Shown here in pieces: positions 25,151-37,638 of a stretch of 64,000 nucleotides of DNA. A program made the position numbers and the translations under genes. Below the pieces are notes generated by a model. It did no database searches and was not told the DNA's origin. It saw only the letters and a list, made by a program, of their open reading frames with translations. The first letter of the stretch is position 1. The number at the start of each line of letters is the position of its first letter. The stretch comes from Acanthosoma haemorrhoidale (taxonomy: Eukaryota > Arthropoda > Insecta > Hemiptera > Acanthosomatidae), in the NCBI GenBank assembly GCA_930367205.1, contig OV884011.1, forward strand, positions 35,973,754 to 36,037,753. Reading direction: 5' to 3'.

Positions 25151-25790
25151 CATGGTAAGGTCACGTTAGAGAAGATAACGCTCAAAGAATATCACAGATC
25201 CCTCAAAAAACAAATTTTTGATTCTATAAATAATAAAAACAATGCGTGGCTACTGATCCACGGAACAATGAAAATGAAATTGCTGCCGCACAATGTAGGT
25301 TACACCGACACCCATATGCATCGTATGCCTGGAGGATCGGCCGTCAGGATTAGCAAACAATGCTCTGGAACATTAGCATAGCTAGGTGCGACTAGGGGGC
25401 AAAGTGGATGCTCTCTGTGTGGGAAGGTTGTCGCGCTCTTGGGAAGCTGAGCTCTACAGAATATTCTGTGCAATAAATCCGGAATAGTTTTTATAGCGAA
25501 ATTGGACCATCCGCACTTCACAGGACGGTAACCATTGTTTGACACTGCAAAATGGTCATCAGGACGAGTAAAGATAGCTTCACAAGAAGCTGTAGAGGTA
25601 ACAGTCGAAGAACTAGGGGCCTCTATAGAGGATGCAGTGCAGCAGACCGGAGAGCATAGCTTTCCTTTTGTACGACCTCCACAACTCACGCTGGATGACG
25701 GACGGAAGTGAATTTTCACCGGAAGAGACAAGAAATATAGGGATGACGTGGAAGATATTCCGAGGCTATGAGGTTCCATTCTTTGTTCCT
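25151..25790. other. Region with long overlapping frames on both strands, unidentified
   Basis: The window's longest frame, 159 codons on the minus strand (25300-25779), lies here. The opposite strand is also nearly open, for example the stretch SQEAVEVTVEELGASIEDAV near 25570-25630. The stretch is richer in G+C than its surroundings. The plus-strand reading looks slightly more protein-like (CSLCGKVV near 25410) but is broken by stops. I recognise neither. It is probably a decayed coding remnant, perhaps from a mobile element. Confidence 0.25.
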
Positions 25791-26236
25791 GTTTTCTAGA
25801 TTGGCCCTACTCTTGGATCACTAGACTTGTCCCTCCCAATACAATAACGAGATCAGCGTTATAGAAGTGGGGACTGAGAAAGAGTAGAGGGACAGATTGA
25901 TAGGCAAACAGAAATAAAAATCAATTTTGGCGAAAGAAAAATAACCAAGTAAAATAAAGTGTAAACCTCTATTAAGATATAAACCAACAAAAAATAAAAT
26001 TATTCAAAAGTATTCCAATAAATATATTCAAAGATGGAGCGTTATAATAAAAAAGAACACAAAAAGTCAATAAAATACAACATTAAATTTAAAGTAAACC
26101 TTGAAGTTAATACATATGAGATAACATAGCAGATAAATAAATATTAGTGAAAAACTGAAGGAAGATGCCAGACACACATCTGGATATATACAGTAGCCAA
26201 AAAAAGCCTAGTAGTAGAAATAAATAGTTCCCCGAG

Positions 26237-26494
26237 CTAGCATCTGTCTGGACAGTGAGGTTGTGGAAGGGAGGCTTTTGAAGGCAATGAAACATGGTGG
26301 ATATCAGAAGGGAGAAGATTCCTGAGAGCGGTAGCAAGAATGAAGCGGTAGAATGATGCAGGTTTGCGGGAAGGAATATAAAGCTCAGAGAGGCTGGATC
26401 TTTTGTTCCGGAAGTAGGCTAAGGATTTGCACTGCAGGATATTGTAAAAGTAAGGAGGGTGAGCTATGAGAACTGTTGGCTTGAAAAAGGAGGT
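26237..26494 (-). pseudogene. Relic of a non-LTR retrotransposon ORF C-terminus
   Basis: The minus frame from 26494 to the stop at 26237 (about 85 codons) contains HPPYFYNILQCKSLAYFRNK, then SLSELYIPSRKPASFYRF and LRNLLPSDIHHVSLP. An aromatic/basic block followed by LRNLLPSDI and a serine/leucine stretch resembles the region after the reverse transcriptase in jockey- or CR1-like elements, whose tails often read WNxLPxxI. A second minus frame (26107-26337) overlaps it. The sequence to the left is A+T-rich, as expected for a 3' untranslated tail. No catalytic reverse transcriptase motif is present, so only the 3' end survives. The family assignment rests on pattern resemblance only. Confidence 0.4.
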
Positions 26495-26908
26495 TTATGC
26501 CAGGAGATGTCGGATAGTCGGACACTACGTTCAAAAACCATAAATACCTCTTCGAATAGAAATTGCTTCAAGCAAGGACTTAGAAAGTGGTTCCATTCAG
26601 TAGCAACGAACAAAGCATTCATCATAGACGAAGAGAAGTTTCTGAAAAGTGAGTTTCAAATGTATGTAGCTTCGGATAGAGGAATTGGTTTCATTCGAGT
26701 TTTAACGATCTCAATAGATAGAATAGACTCGTTCAAACGTACAATTTTGTCATGGACCATTTAGCAGTATTCTATTCTACTAAGATACAGCAAGAGGAAA
26801 AACGGTGTTGAAATAATATTAGAGCTGAACAACTGGAATGTCAATTGTAATATCTAGACAAAGAATTAAAGCGATTTATTCGATTGCACGGTTGAGTAAC
26901 TTTTTCAG
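26495..26908. other. Non-coding or unidentified
   Basis: A 101-residue plus frame (26459-26764) overlaps the retrotransposon relic on the opposite strand. It shows no recognised domain. Confidence 0.3.
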
Positions 26909-27292
26909 TTGCGAATTGAACTCTACCCTTTGGAAAAAAGGTTTGAATATGCAATGATGCAGGCGGGTTGTAAAGAATTTAATGCCGATAAGCCACCACC
27001 GTTTATTCAAATGCATTCGGGGTGGAACGTCGTTTCGTCATCTAGTTTTTACGCATATGATTTCTTTTTTTCCTTTAATAAGCGAACTACCGAGGGGGAG
27101 AAGCAAGAGGAACTTGTGATCGAGTTCTGTCAAGAATCTTATCTGGTTAGCACACCATTATTGCCCTTATCTGACAGTAATGGCTTCTTTGTCACACCCC
27201 CTCCACCTCTTGGAGTGACAAAACTATTTATCCTTTTCTTTTCTTTCTTTATCCTGCCTACGCTAAAGGGCGAGAAGCGCTCTTACAACTGA
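26909..27292 (+). other. Unidentified 127-codon open frame
   Basis: This is the longest plus-strand frame in the window. It is preceded directly by a good acceptor-like sequence (TAACTTTTTCAG ending at 26908) and begins with a TTG codon, so it would have to be an internal or terminal exon. The translation has an acidic middle part (TTEGEKQEELVIEF) and a hydrophobic C-terminal stretch (LGVTKLFILFFSFFILPTL) that could be one membrane segment. I recognise no family, and the T-rich codons of the last part may simply be low-complexity DNA. Confidence 0.2.
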
Positions 27293-30200
27293 AATACAAC
27301 AGTTTCTACTTAGGAGCTCACATTTATCTTGCAGTAAAAAGTGCTGTAGGCACTGCGAAATTCCGGAACACACAAGCACCACTGACGACGAGAATTGGAA
27401 TTTACTCTAATTTTCGCTGGAAGCAACTGTAGCAACCCTCAAGCACCTAAATACATTTTCATATGTACATCTGTCTGTACTTGTCATTCCGGGTCTCCCG
27501 TTTGATACAGACATGTAAAATATTCAACAGACAAGAAATTTATCGCATTTGGAATAAATGTTTCTCTATCATGCTGCGTTAAGCGTCAAATCAAAGAACT
27601 CTTGTACCTATTAATGATGTTTATTATTATAGGGTTTCTTAAGATAAATTTCAATTAAATGTCTGTGTATACAAATGAAATATTTTTACAACATAGCATA
27701 TGATGCTAACGACATTCTAACAAAATTGTTCTTACCTTTTTAAAAACAATATATACCAATAATACAATGGTATGGAATGATCTAACATCGTTTTTACTGA
27801 TCTTCACAAGGGTCACAAAATCATTAAACTCGTTATTTTTGCAATCGGGGTTCATCAATATATACAATACAACATAAGGAAAAAACGAAAGCAGCCATGA
27901 GAAAATTCTTCACCTCACGTGAAAATTTATATTCTGAAGAAAAACGGTCTTGATATCATAAAATGAAATATTGATAGTTGCGAGTAGTTTGGTTTCGATC
28001 TATTGACTATTGACCCACTACAGCGCAGGTAAATAGTTTTATGAATCGTACAGGAGTTCAAGAGAGTTGAGTCAGATGACAGTCATTCGGAGATTCCTGA
28101 GTCGGGGGCCTGGTGTCATCAGATAGCTCGTCACAATGGCTCGGTCTGAGAGCACCTTATCTAGCTTAGTCTTCTCCAGATGTGTCATGCTCGCTTCGGC
28201 TAATGCAACGCCCAATATGGTGACGATAGTTGACAAAGTTTGTATCTGGCATATGGTGTGCAGTTGTGGTAACTTCAATTTCATTGGTTAGATCGGCTAT
28301 CAATGATCCAGCTGTTTTGAAGTGTAAAAGGTTCATCACAAAACAACTCGAGATATGCTTATTAGTTTCTAGCTCATATAAAAAAAACGTTAGTTAAGCG
28401 TGGAGTACCACATAATTAAGGGTTTCGATGATCTTCCTAATTACCCCCTCATGATTTATTTATTAAGTTCTAATGTATTATTTTATTAGGATACACATTC
28501 AAAGACAGTTTCTATAACGCACCCTATCCCATTGACTCACTCTATACTATGTATGTGTCTATGGTTACAGCTAATTTATTAAAAAAAAATCATTGATCTG
28601 ATTTTATATTTGTTTTGTTATTATAGTCCACTAAACGCCTACATATTGCTATTGTTACTATTTTTCTACTGTAGTGCTTGTGAGATGGACAAGGGTTTTA
28701 TATCACAAGCTTTTAAAAAAGTTTTAATGTATTTCGGAAAAGTTACCAATTCGTTATGCAAATGTGGAAGAATGAAATAATGAATTTAATGCTAATACCA
28801 TTCATAGCCCTGGGGATTCATGAACTGTCGAAACATCGACTGGTGATGTAATAAGAAATAAAATATTTTTGGAGAGATTCAAAATCTTTTTGGAAAAATT
28901 TGATTTTCTCACGGTGTAAACTCGTAATTATGTTTTAGGAGTTGAAAATATGTTTTATACCATTGGGTAATGAAATGGAATCTAGATATATAATTTGATG
29001 TTCACAGATCGAGCAGGATACTCACAATCGCTTCATGATAGAGCAGGCACACAGGTAAAAAATCAATTTTTTTCAATTCGCAGAGTATGAAATTTTGAAA
29101 ACGACACCCGTTGCGGACCTGTTTTGTCAGTTTAGACAACTTTTAAGATTTCTCAAGTCCAAGCTAAGTACCAATCTAAGGCTTAAAGTTATGACCCACT
29201 ATTAGCTAAGGGCATATTTTTCGGTACTTCGCTACTTAATTACCCCACCAAAAAATCTTCAACTTCAAGAAAAGTAGTACGAGAAAGGTGCTAGAGCGGA
29301 AGGGCATGAAGACCTCAAAGAAATACTTGAACTGCTAACAGTCGAAGGCATGGACATTTCTTTGGCTAAATCCTCCACCTAAATTTAATTGGCTAAATCT
29401 TACTACTAAATGTTAGGCATCTATTTATTTCCTTAAAATCCAACATGGCCCTCAGTATATTACGCTAAAGCGTATTTATTGTATTAGTTATCATCAAATA
29501 ATAAGAACTGGTATAACGTAGATTTTTAAAGGCAATACTAGTTAATAAATAAAATATTATTTTTTGAATGGCTGGCACAATGTTATGCAACTATAACGTC
29601 AGCAAACGTTTCAAACAAATACTTGAGAAAAACTCTCCCACGGTCTGAAGATAAAGCGTTATTAGATTCGATAGTAACAACACATTTGGCTTAAAGGCAG
29701 TAGAATTATATTCAAGGAGGACAGGAAGATATTCTTTAACAAGTGAGAAATGTGTGACTCTGAAAAACTTTTAAAAATCCAGAGATTATAATCTCATATA
29801 ATTTTCTATAGTAGTCCACTATCACCTGGAGGTTGGACTATGTTGAATAGCATTTCGAGTTGTATGTAGCACTTTTTCTTAGAAATTATGTGTAAACCAA
29901 ATAAAAAAAATATTATAGATTAATAATCCAGTGTTTAAACTATGCCTGGAGTAAGACGAGGGTGGTCTGGGTGGCATAGAGCCTGGTCACTAAATATAGC
30001 TGGCCCCCTCTGGCCTAAAGGAAATCCAGGGCAGGGAGTCCACAGCTTTTGTAAACATGGCTATTCCTCCACATACAATATTTTATAGAGAAAATATAAA
30101 TATATCAACTAAACAATAATTAATGAGTTATTAATTAATTATATATTATGATGATGCTGTAAGTATATATCAAGTAAGCATTTCTAGCAAAATTGCATGC

Positions 30201-32626
30201 CACTAAACCAAAAGAATAGTTTTATCGAATAGGATTTTCATCAATCCTAGTCCACTAGAGTACAAAACAAAATACACATTATTAATCTTTTTAGTATTTT
30301 TAATGAAGATGCATAAATAAAACTGCCATGAAAAATTGAAGTTGCTATCACCATTATTAACCAGGATGGCGAAATCTTTAATTTAATTTAACCCTAAACA
30401 AATTTCTTTCCAACATCAAAACATAATGTAAAATTCCACATTTCTAACTTGGACAAGGGCTCACAAAGAACTGAATACACTGGTGGAAAAATTTACCTTT
30501 CTTATTCTGAAAACCCGAGTTGAGAATTTTGTTGGTTCAAATCCCGATATGTAAAGCAGATATCCCGAAGGGAAAGTTTGAGTCACTGCAGTGACAAAAC
30601 ATTTTTATATCCCCCCATTACTATTTCGAGACGTGGGTGTCAGTGATAGAGTTTCGCATAAAATTTTATTATTATATCCTGGCAGTAAATGCGCTAACGA
30701 AATTCTCAATAAGGCCGGCCGTTATTCGATACCGAGATAAATGTCAAGATGCTACCTACAACTGTTCAGTGGTTATTAGTATTGAAGCGAAAAAGTAAAT
30801 AAAGCGCACTTTGTAAACATCACGACACTTTTTTGAACTCCTGCTACACATTGAGAATTATCGACATGACACTCAAATGTTTATATATTAATCACCGAAA
30901 TTGTATCCAAGTGAATCAAAACCATACAATTTCAATGCCATCGTTAATGAACTAGGGGAAAAAATCCATATAGATTGGTCCATAGGAATGTTTCATAGGA
31001 GGACCAGGGTAATACACATGCAAACATTTTAATACATAAAACTTAGTACTGACTAGTAATCGTTCGGTATGAACACATCTCGAACCCAAAACGAAGTAAA
31101 TCTTCCTAATAACGAATGATCGGAACGAATTAACCAGAGTTCTAATTTCAGGGGAATCCTAGTGCAGCCGGCAGTATGGTTTAGAGCATAAAATATATTG
31201 TAACATTCATGATATTTGAGAATATCATGGCCAGGAACCCTCACATCTGGTAAGCATCTTCCCTTATGCTCCTAGGAGTGGGGATGAGATAAAAGGTCAG
31301 TCTTAGCACAACCGCCGAGAAGAGCGGACTTAGCAAGCTCCCGAATGGGCGGTTACCATACAGGAAGAGAGGAGAAGAACCAACAGCAGAAAGTAACGTT
31401 GATTGGATTACAGGAAGATCATCGATTGGGTGATATTAATATTGTTTTTATTATGGATCCATTAAAAGAAATTGAGCACAAATTTCATGTTTTTTTGTAA
31501 TTAGTAGTAAATATCCTAATTTAAAAGGAATTGAATATTTTTTTATACTTTTTGTCAGCACTCTATATAATTATAATTATTTGTTATAACCATTTTATTT
31601 GAATATATTTCACAATCCCTAGTTTCTCAATTTATTAATAACTACAACGCCTTGAGATCGGGCGATTCAATCGGGATAAATTCCTATGTCAAAGACATAA
31701 AACAATTTGAATTAAAGATCTCATGACGGACCTGCCAGATTAGTTAAGTTAAATTGATCAAATAAAGTAGAAAAAGAAATGGTAAAAAAATGAGGTAGGC
31801 TTCAATATATGTTTATATCTTGTCACAACATAATGTCATGATTATTCAAATATGTAAATTATTCTAAAAATTGTTTTTGGAAGCCACTGGCCTTCACTGC
31901 TATCAAGTCTCATGACATATTTTTGATTGATTAGACTTAAAATAAATTTGCACAGGTGCGCTAAAACATAGAGGGCGTAAAGTTTAGTGGGAAACTGTAG
32001 AGGCAGGTCTGTAATGAAGTACTCATGAGATAGGAGTTACAGAGCCTAAGCATACGCCAAATGAGGTATACAGAAAATACTTTTGAGTAAGTTTCCCAAA
32101 CGTTTTTTAACCAAATAATAAATACTTGTATTATTCTATTGTAAGGAGACTGTTGTAAGTGAATTAGATAATGTTCACTTCAGATAGAGTATAATAACCT
32201 GGTGTGATCGGAGTAACGCCAACGTGTCAAGATAACAACCACGGTTCTTAGGAAAATGTGTTGCAATTTTTCTGACGCATACCACAACTGTGATCGATCA
32301 TGACGCGAACCTAATAAAGGAGAGCGATTATCGCAGCTAACTATTCACAGCTTATCTTATTGCTGGGCGTTCAGGTCAGTCAGATTGCTCGTTAGATTTA
32401 TATTTAGTCAGTTGGATAGTTATTACAGTATTTGCAGCGTAACTAAGACACTAGACACTTCTTGTAATATTTTATATGTAAAGTAAAGACCTAGCCCAAA
32501 AGCATCTTTTCTAGAAATGATAACTACCTATTTTACCAAAACATTCACACAGATGGTCACCAAAACGAAACTCTCTCAATCCCTTTACTGCACTCAGAAA
32601 ATAAACGTACTGGAATAGTCCATCAG
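27293..32626. other. Long non-coding stretch with scattered repeat remnants
   Basis: I see no supported gene. The 70-codon minus frame at 28072-28284 (KLDKVLSDRAIVTSYLMTPG) lies in a locally G+C-richer patch and may be a retroelement scrap. Weak family C words occur near 28340-28375 (ACAACTCGAGATATGCTTATTAG) and 29190. The 30533-30545 word GGTTCAAATCCC resembles a tRNA B box. Confidence 0.4.
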
Positions 32627-32986
32627 TTATATAATGCTAAGAATATTGTAATCCTAATATAATATACAAGGGTAAAAGCCCCTTCTAGTGTATACCTGCC
32701 TCGTGACTTCATGGAAGTCAATGGTGTTTCTCGTTATTTTTAAGTAAGCGACCGCATCTCTCCGAATTCCTGAAACAACCCTTCTCATATTCACATGTCT
32801 CAGCTTAGTTCCAGTCCCCACTTGTTCACACTTGTCTCCCGGACTAGTCACTAAACACCCTTCCGACCCAGTATGTAGTATCATAACTCTTAATATCTGT
32901 ATATACCAGTGTTTTGCTTGTACTTCATAATAAAGCTTTTCTTTCTTTTCTTTTAAAATACTCTCCTCTACAAAGATTAATTAACT
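32627..32986 (+). repeat. R1 repeat, copy 2 (LTR-like end of a retroelement)
   Basis: This is the partner of 624-944. The poly(A) signal AATAAA (32929-32934) is intact here, inside CTTCATAATAAAGCTTTTC. Just ahead, the frame VYLPRDFMEV ends at a stop about 50 bases into the shared block, as in copy 1. The minus-strand frame at 32654-32884 is the repeat read backwards. Confidence 0.55.
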
Positions 32987-34968
32987 CATCGAAATAGCTT
33001 CCAAAGAATGGTGTAGTAAAATTATAAAACAGGTTTATTGTCTTTCTCCAGATGTCATCACAGCTCTAAGATATCATCTTCCATACCTTTTGGACCAAGC
33101 CAGTCGTAGAGTAAGGAGCGTGGATGTAGCAGCCCTCGTTAAAAGACAAAAATATACTATTGTTAGATGAGTTAAATAAATTATGTTTCTGGGGACAATA
33201 TTTTTTTGTTCAACTCCAACTAATAAAGAAAACCTACCATTCTCTTAGATTGCCGGAAATCACCCATCTTCTGTAGTGATGCCATGAAAAAAAGATAAAG
33301 GGAGCGAAAGTAATTTAATAATAACGGCATAAAAAGGGATAAAAAAAAAAAAATCGATCTAACCGTTTCATAAGAAAGGTTTGGTGTGGAATCACCTTGA
33401 GACTATATTTTCTAATTAAAGATTTCCAAAACATTTGTTAACTAGATTACTAGATTATTAGTTCAAATATCAATGCGTTTCAATTAACGTATAACTTTTT
33501 TAAAACACTAGACTGTCAATTTAACGGAAATCACGTGCTGAATATACAATAACATTTCATGACGCCCATAGCAGCCGGATGAATACTCCAAAGAAAGCAT
33601 AAAAGTCAGTTCACAATATAAGTCTCTATAAGGTATCGGTAGAATTTGTCAGCCCATGCATGAGTTCGTACTCATACCCCGGACAATCTAAAAATCAAAA
33701 CTAAACCTATAAACGATGATTAAGGTATCACTTGTAATAAGACAATAAATATTTTATTATTGTCACATTAAGTAGGGTATCAAATTAGATAACTAATAAA
33801 TGATATACGATATGTGTTTGAACTTCAATGGTATACTATCAGAAAACGACATTGGATTTGTCATTAAAATCCGTTTCGTAGCGTGTCGAAACCCTGACTG
33901 AATTGCGAGATTTACTTGATTACAATTGACATGAATTTTTATATTCATATGAAATGCACCCGACATCTGGTTATTTTCGGAGGCATATATTCCTCGGGTG
34001 ATATCATCTTCAAGCAGCATAAGATGGATAAAATATAATGGATCCTCCTCTTTACACTTTGATGTTACGAAAAAAAATAAAACGTTTACTGCCGAGGAAG
34101 AAGACCGGAAAACGTTTGGTTAATGGGGGCCGAACAGCGTTGGCAACCGTCCGGCCTGCTAAATCCGTTTGTTTTAAATTCTCCAATGGCACACTTTGAA
34201 AACAACTGGGGAGATGTTGTCTGAGAAAACTAACTCCCATTAGAACATTTCCTAAGCAGGAAGATAATGTTGTCTTACTGGGACTACCTAAAGATACTCG
34301 ATACCCTGAGCATTAAAAAAAAATTGATGACAGAGTAAATAAAGCTCGAGACAATCCTGAGAGAACGTCACAGTTATTTTTACACAAGTCGGCCTTAGAG
34401 AAGGAATTGGAAAACTAAAAGGGTTAGAAGTAATATTCTTTTCACACCAAAACACAAATATCCCTAAGTACAATAGTACGCTGATGTTTGCCACTCCTGG
34501 AAATTGACTAGTTACTGTTTTAAAAATTCATTTAAATTTATTACTCTTGGTGGCCAGATTAGAAATTCCATGCTATGATGACAATTGACGGAGTCATATT
34601 GTTCAATCACCTTGACATAGCTCACAGATCATTCAGAACTACCTTTGTCACCTGACTGCACAGATCTCTTTTTTGGGAGGCCTTTTCCATAATGTGCCTA
34701 AAGCTGGGTATTTATGAGCATAGTTTCTAATTTAAACAGTGCACTCGTGCCTGTTAATGTTTCAGATAAGATTAATATTTCACATACTGTAACGCATATA
34801 CAAATAACAAATAACTTTTGTAACTTCCGAGGTCCTTCAGTGATTGTGAAAAAATGACTTGTTAATTGTAATTGAAAATATCTTTCGCCCTATTGAAACC
34901 TGAAATAACCAATAGGTCTCCGGTGAAAAATAGAATCTTTCCTTAGAGACGAACCGAAGTTATTCTAC
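32987..34968. other. Non-coding, no supported gene
   Basis: Minus frames of 62-75 codons lie at 33793-34020, 34052-34240 and 34288-34494. If the candidate exon at 35 kb is real, its downstream exons should lie here or further left. None of these frames has an identifiable domain. Confidence 0.35.
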
Positions 34969-35036
34969 CGTCTTGGGGACGACAAATGGCCTAGAAATAG
35001 AGCGACTGTAACGCACAAGTGATGGAGCAGCTTCAT
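34969..35036 (-). other. Candidate first coding exon with signal peptide
   Basis: On the minus strand an ATG at 35036 (context AACCATGA) opens 22 codons, MKLLHHLCVTVALFLGHLSS and two more, then reaches the donor-like AAGACG|GTAGAATAAC. A short basic start followed by an uninterrupted hydrophobic core is a textbook secretion signal. In the unspliced frame a stop follows at once, so splicing at this site (phase 2) would be needed. Upstream, 35037-35290 is unusually rich in G+C and CpG and holds two short upstream frames, as 5' untranslated DNA might. The alternative minus frame 34960-35160 overlaps it and is less convincing. No downstream exon was identified. Confidence 0.3.
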
Positions 35037-35290
35037 GGTTCAGCCCCCGATACAGATCAGCGCACCCATTGTTTCTTCCCTTGGCAGCTTCTTGTTCTTT
35101 CTTTAGCGGATTCCTTGGATTAGAGCGTTTTCGGTTCGTTGTTCGGCTTGATAAGCTCAAAGGAGAGGAATCGGCCGTAGGAATCTGCTGGCGTTTCGGT
35201 CCGATCGAACTAAACTACGAAAGAACTAGCTAATCTTTCACAAGAACGATTTCTAACTGACTAGTCCATCCATAGCGATAAGAGTCTGTT
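35037..35290 (-). promoter_or_regulatory. CpG-richer block upstream of the candidate exon
   Basis: The block contains CGGCCG, CGATCG, TTCGGT and other CpG words that are rare in the surrounding DNA. An initiator-like TCAGTTA occurs on the minus strand near 35260. It may be a promoter and 5' untranslated region, but no TATA box at the right spacing was found. Confidence 0.2.
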
Positions 35291-35935
35291 CGCTACTTTC
35301 GGAGTGTTTTTAGATAGACAGATTAGACAGAAGGCCTGAAGGCTAATCTCAACATACTAACTACATCAAGCTAACAGGCGCCTAAAGCTTTACTCACTCT
35401 TCAACATCACTAAAACATATTTGTACATTAGCGACTCTTACAAGTAGTTCTGCACTAGTAGCAAGCCCCGTCAGGATATACTGGAAACATTTCAGAGCAA
35501 AACACTCAGTCTAGCGCTGTTTCGTCAGGATTTATCAAATTCTTTTAGAACTGTTAATGCTATCAATTTCACAACAAAAAAGATCTTGCAATAATCTGCA
35601 ATATTCATATGGCTCTTGTCTAGTAGAGATTCAAGCTAAGAATTTTTCAAGACATTTGACTTTTTTTTTTTGTTTCTTTTAGAAAATACTTATGCATTGA
35701 CCCAAGTAAAGATATGTACTAATGATTTGATATTTTACAGTGATCAAAATTTGTCTACAAAGATTATAAAGTAAAGCGTATTTTTGGACAAATATACAAA
35801 CAAAAAAAAAAGGAAATAGAAAGTAAAAACATCGAGAGGAAAACTTAAATAGCTACAACATTGAAAAAAAAAACTACGGGACTGTAATTATTAGAATTTG
35901 TTTTCGTGTCAGTTGCGTACTTCAAAGAAGAAAAA

Positions 35936-36115
35936 GATCAGGACTTAAAATATTGAACAGCTTGTGAGCTGGGGACTTAATGAGGGAAATCTTAAAAGTC
36001 AACTTTTTTTACTTCCTATTTTATTTTAACCACAATCCAATTAAAGTATTTCGAATTTGTGGAATATACATTTAAATTTCACATCGGTTGAATCAATTTT
36101 ACAATCCCTCTCGTA
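35936..36115 (-). repeat. Family C dispersed repeat, minus copy
   Basis: The reverse complement reads GGGATTGTAAAATTGATTCA, then TATTCCACAAATTCGAAATAC, and ends CCCCAGCTCACAAGCTGTTC followed by TTTTAAGTCCTG. These match the plus copies in order. The opposite orientation shows that the family is truly dispersed. Confidence 0.6.
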
Positions 36116-36269
36116 GAACTACAGTTGTCTTTCCCGTCAAGATCGGCAGTGACAATTCTTCCCGGACACAAGAAGACAGGGTACCCATATGTTCCGAATG
36201 GGGCATTGTAGAGAGTTCTGAGTTGCAGGTGAGCGGAAGTAACGTTCCAACAGGTGTTTCCGGAAGTTG
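36079..36269 (-). other. Candidate terminal exon or transposon coding remnant
   Basis: The minus strand has an excellent acceptor (CTTGTTCTTCTTTGTAG) at 36286-36270, followed by a frame open for 62 codons to a stop at 36079. It includes AHLQLRTLYNAPFGTYGYPV. The last part of the frame runs into the family C copy, and a similarly placed coding-like piece precedes the family C copy at 48.6 kb. I therefore lean towards an element's C-terminus rather than a host exon. Two overlapping frames, including the 100-codon plus frame at 36088-36390, are also open, which weakens any single reading. Confidence 0.25.
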
Positions 36270-36390
36270 CTACAAAGAAGAACAAGTGATTAGCGCCTGT
36301 TTAAGGGATGAGTCAGGCATTTACGACCCCATTGTGAGCATCCCTTCCGATCGAAGGTCTAAGAACAGCCCAGTCATTTCGGACAGATAG

Positions 36391-37346
36391 CAGCGAAAAA
36401 AATTTGTAACGACTTTTACCACAGGTGACTTCCTATAATTTATGTTACAGTAATTTTTAAGATAAAAAAAAATAAGAAAAAGAAACGAACCTCCAATTTT
36501 TTTATCCCTGTGTGTGTTCAGAGCTTTTTGAACTTAACACGGACATTTTGATAGGACTTATATGGGATACGATTAAAAACTATCGTTAAAATATTGTTGG
36601 CAGCAAAAACGAAATCCTGAATCACACAAGCATTGATTTTCTTTCGAAATGCTACGAGTATATTTCTGTTAACATTTCTTTCGTGCGAGTTATGATTTGA
36701 TTATATATGTAATAAGCCACACGTAAACACAGTTAAGCTATTTATGAACACACCGCACGTGATCCTGGAATTGCCGTGGAAGATAGATGGTAGTGTGAAC
36801 CATTTGAAGAACCTAAATATACCATCTGAAGAATGCCACCCACGTTTTTGAGAGTTATTTGTTTGAAATTAGTAGAAAATTCTAATTCACATCATAATAC
36901 GAATTGTCATATTATTTTATTTTATACGAATTACTATTATTTTAAATTACACAAATTTTCAGTCATAAAATAAATTCTTGGATGAGCAAGCGACATAAAA
37001 GTTGTCAGTGGGAAGAAGCGTGGACATCTCAAATCCGCAGTATTCACCAGACTGCCCCTTGTGACTTATTGATCGTGGGAATTGCGAATTTTTAAAGCTA
37101 AAAACGAAAACCTTTCCCTGCTGGGATAGTTGCTTCTATTACGTTACCCACCATTTTCTTTAGAAACAGCCTTGTGACTTGGAAAAGTTTGTGGGGCAAG
37201 AGATTCCGTAGTAAAATAATACCAATAACCCCCCCCCCTCTTTTCATTTTCATTAACTGCCAGAAGGTTCTGCTGACACCGAGTTGTGTTCGCTTCCACA
37301 ATTTTGTAGAAGGTTCGTTCTACTCGACGAAACTTGGGCTTAAATG
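36391..37346. other. Non-coding; C10 run at 37229-37238
   Basis: No gene is visible. The overlapping frames around 37098-37383 include translations of the C run and are not supported. Confidence 0.4.
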
Positions 37347-37540
37347 TACAGAGGGGTCCAAAAAAAATGTATCCACTGTTTAGAAGTCCATAACTTGCAA
37401 ACTAATTGACGGAGTTGTCTCATTTTCGGTAGTGTAATAGTTTGTAGTTCCGGCAATCGCCATACAAGCGATTTTGTCAGATGACAGTCGCCAGATAGTT
37501 AGTGTTTTATTGTTAGTTGTACCTTGTTACTCGAGTAAAC

Positions 37541-37609
37541 ATGGCTAGAGTAAGGCTTACATTTGATGAAAGGAAGTCTGTTTTAAAGTGGTATTTTAAG
37601 TACGAAAGG
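37541..37609 (+). pseudogene. Mariner-like transposase, N-terminal fragment
   Basis: An ATG opens MARVRLTFDERKSVLKWYFK, then YER, the start of the DNA-binding region of a mariner-like transposase. After about 37610 the frame changes to unrelated residues and soon stops, marking the deletion junction. Confidence 0.7.
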
Positions 37610-37638
37610 TACTTGAAGGTACACGTAGAGGTGCTGTA

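Noticed and set aside
25300..25779. Longest frame in the window taken as a gene
   Set aside because: No recognisable domain, no splice context, and the opposite strand is almost as open; left as an unidentified region.
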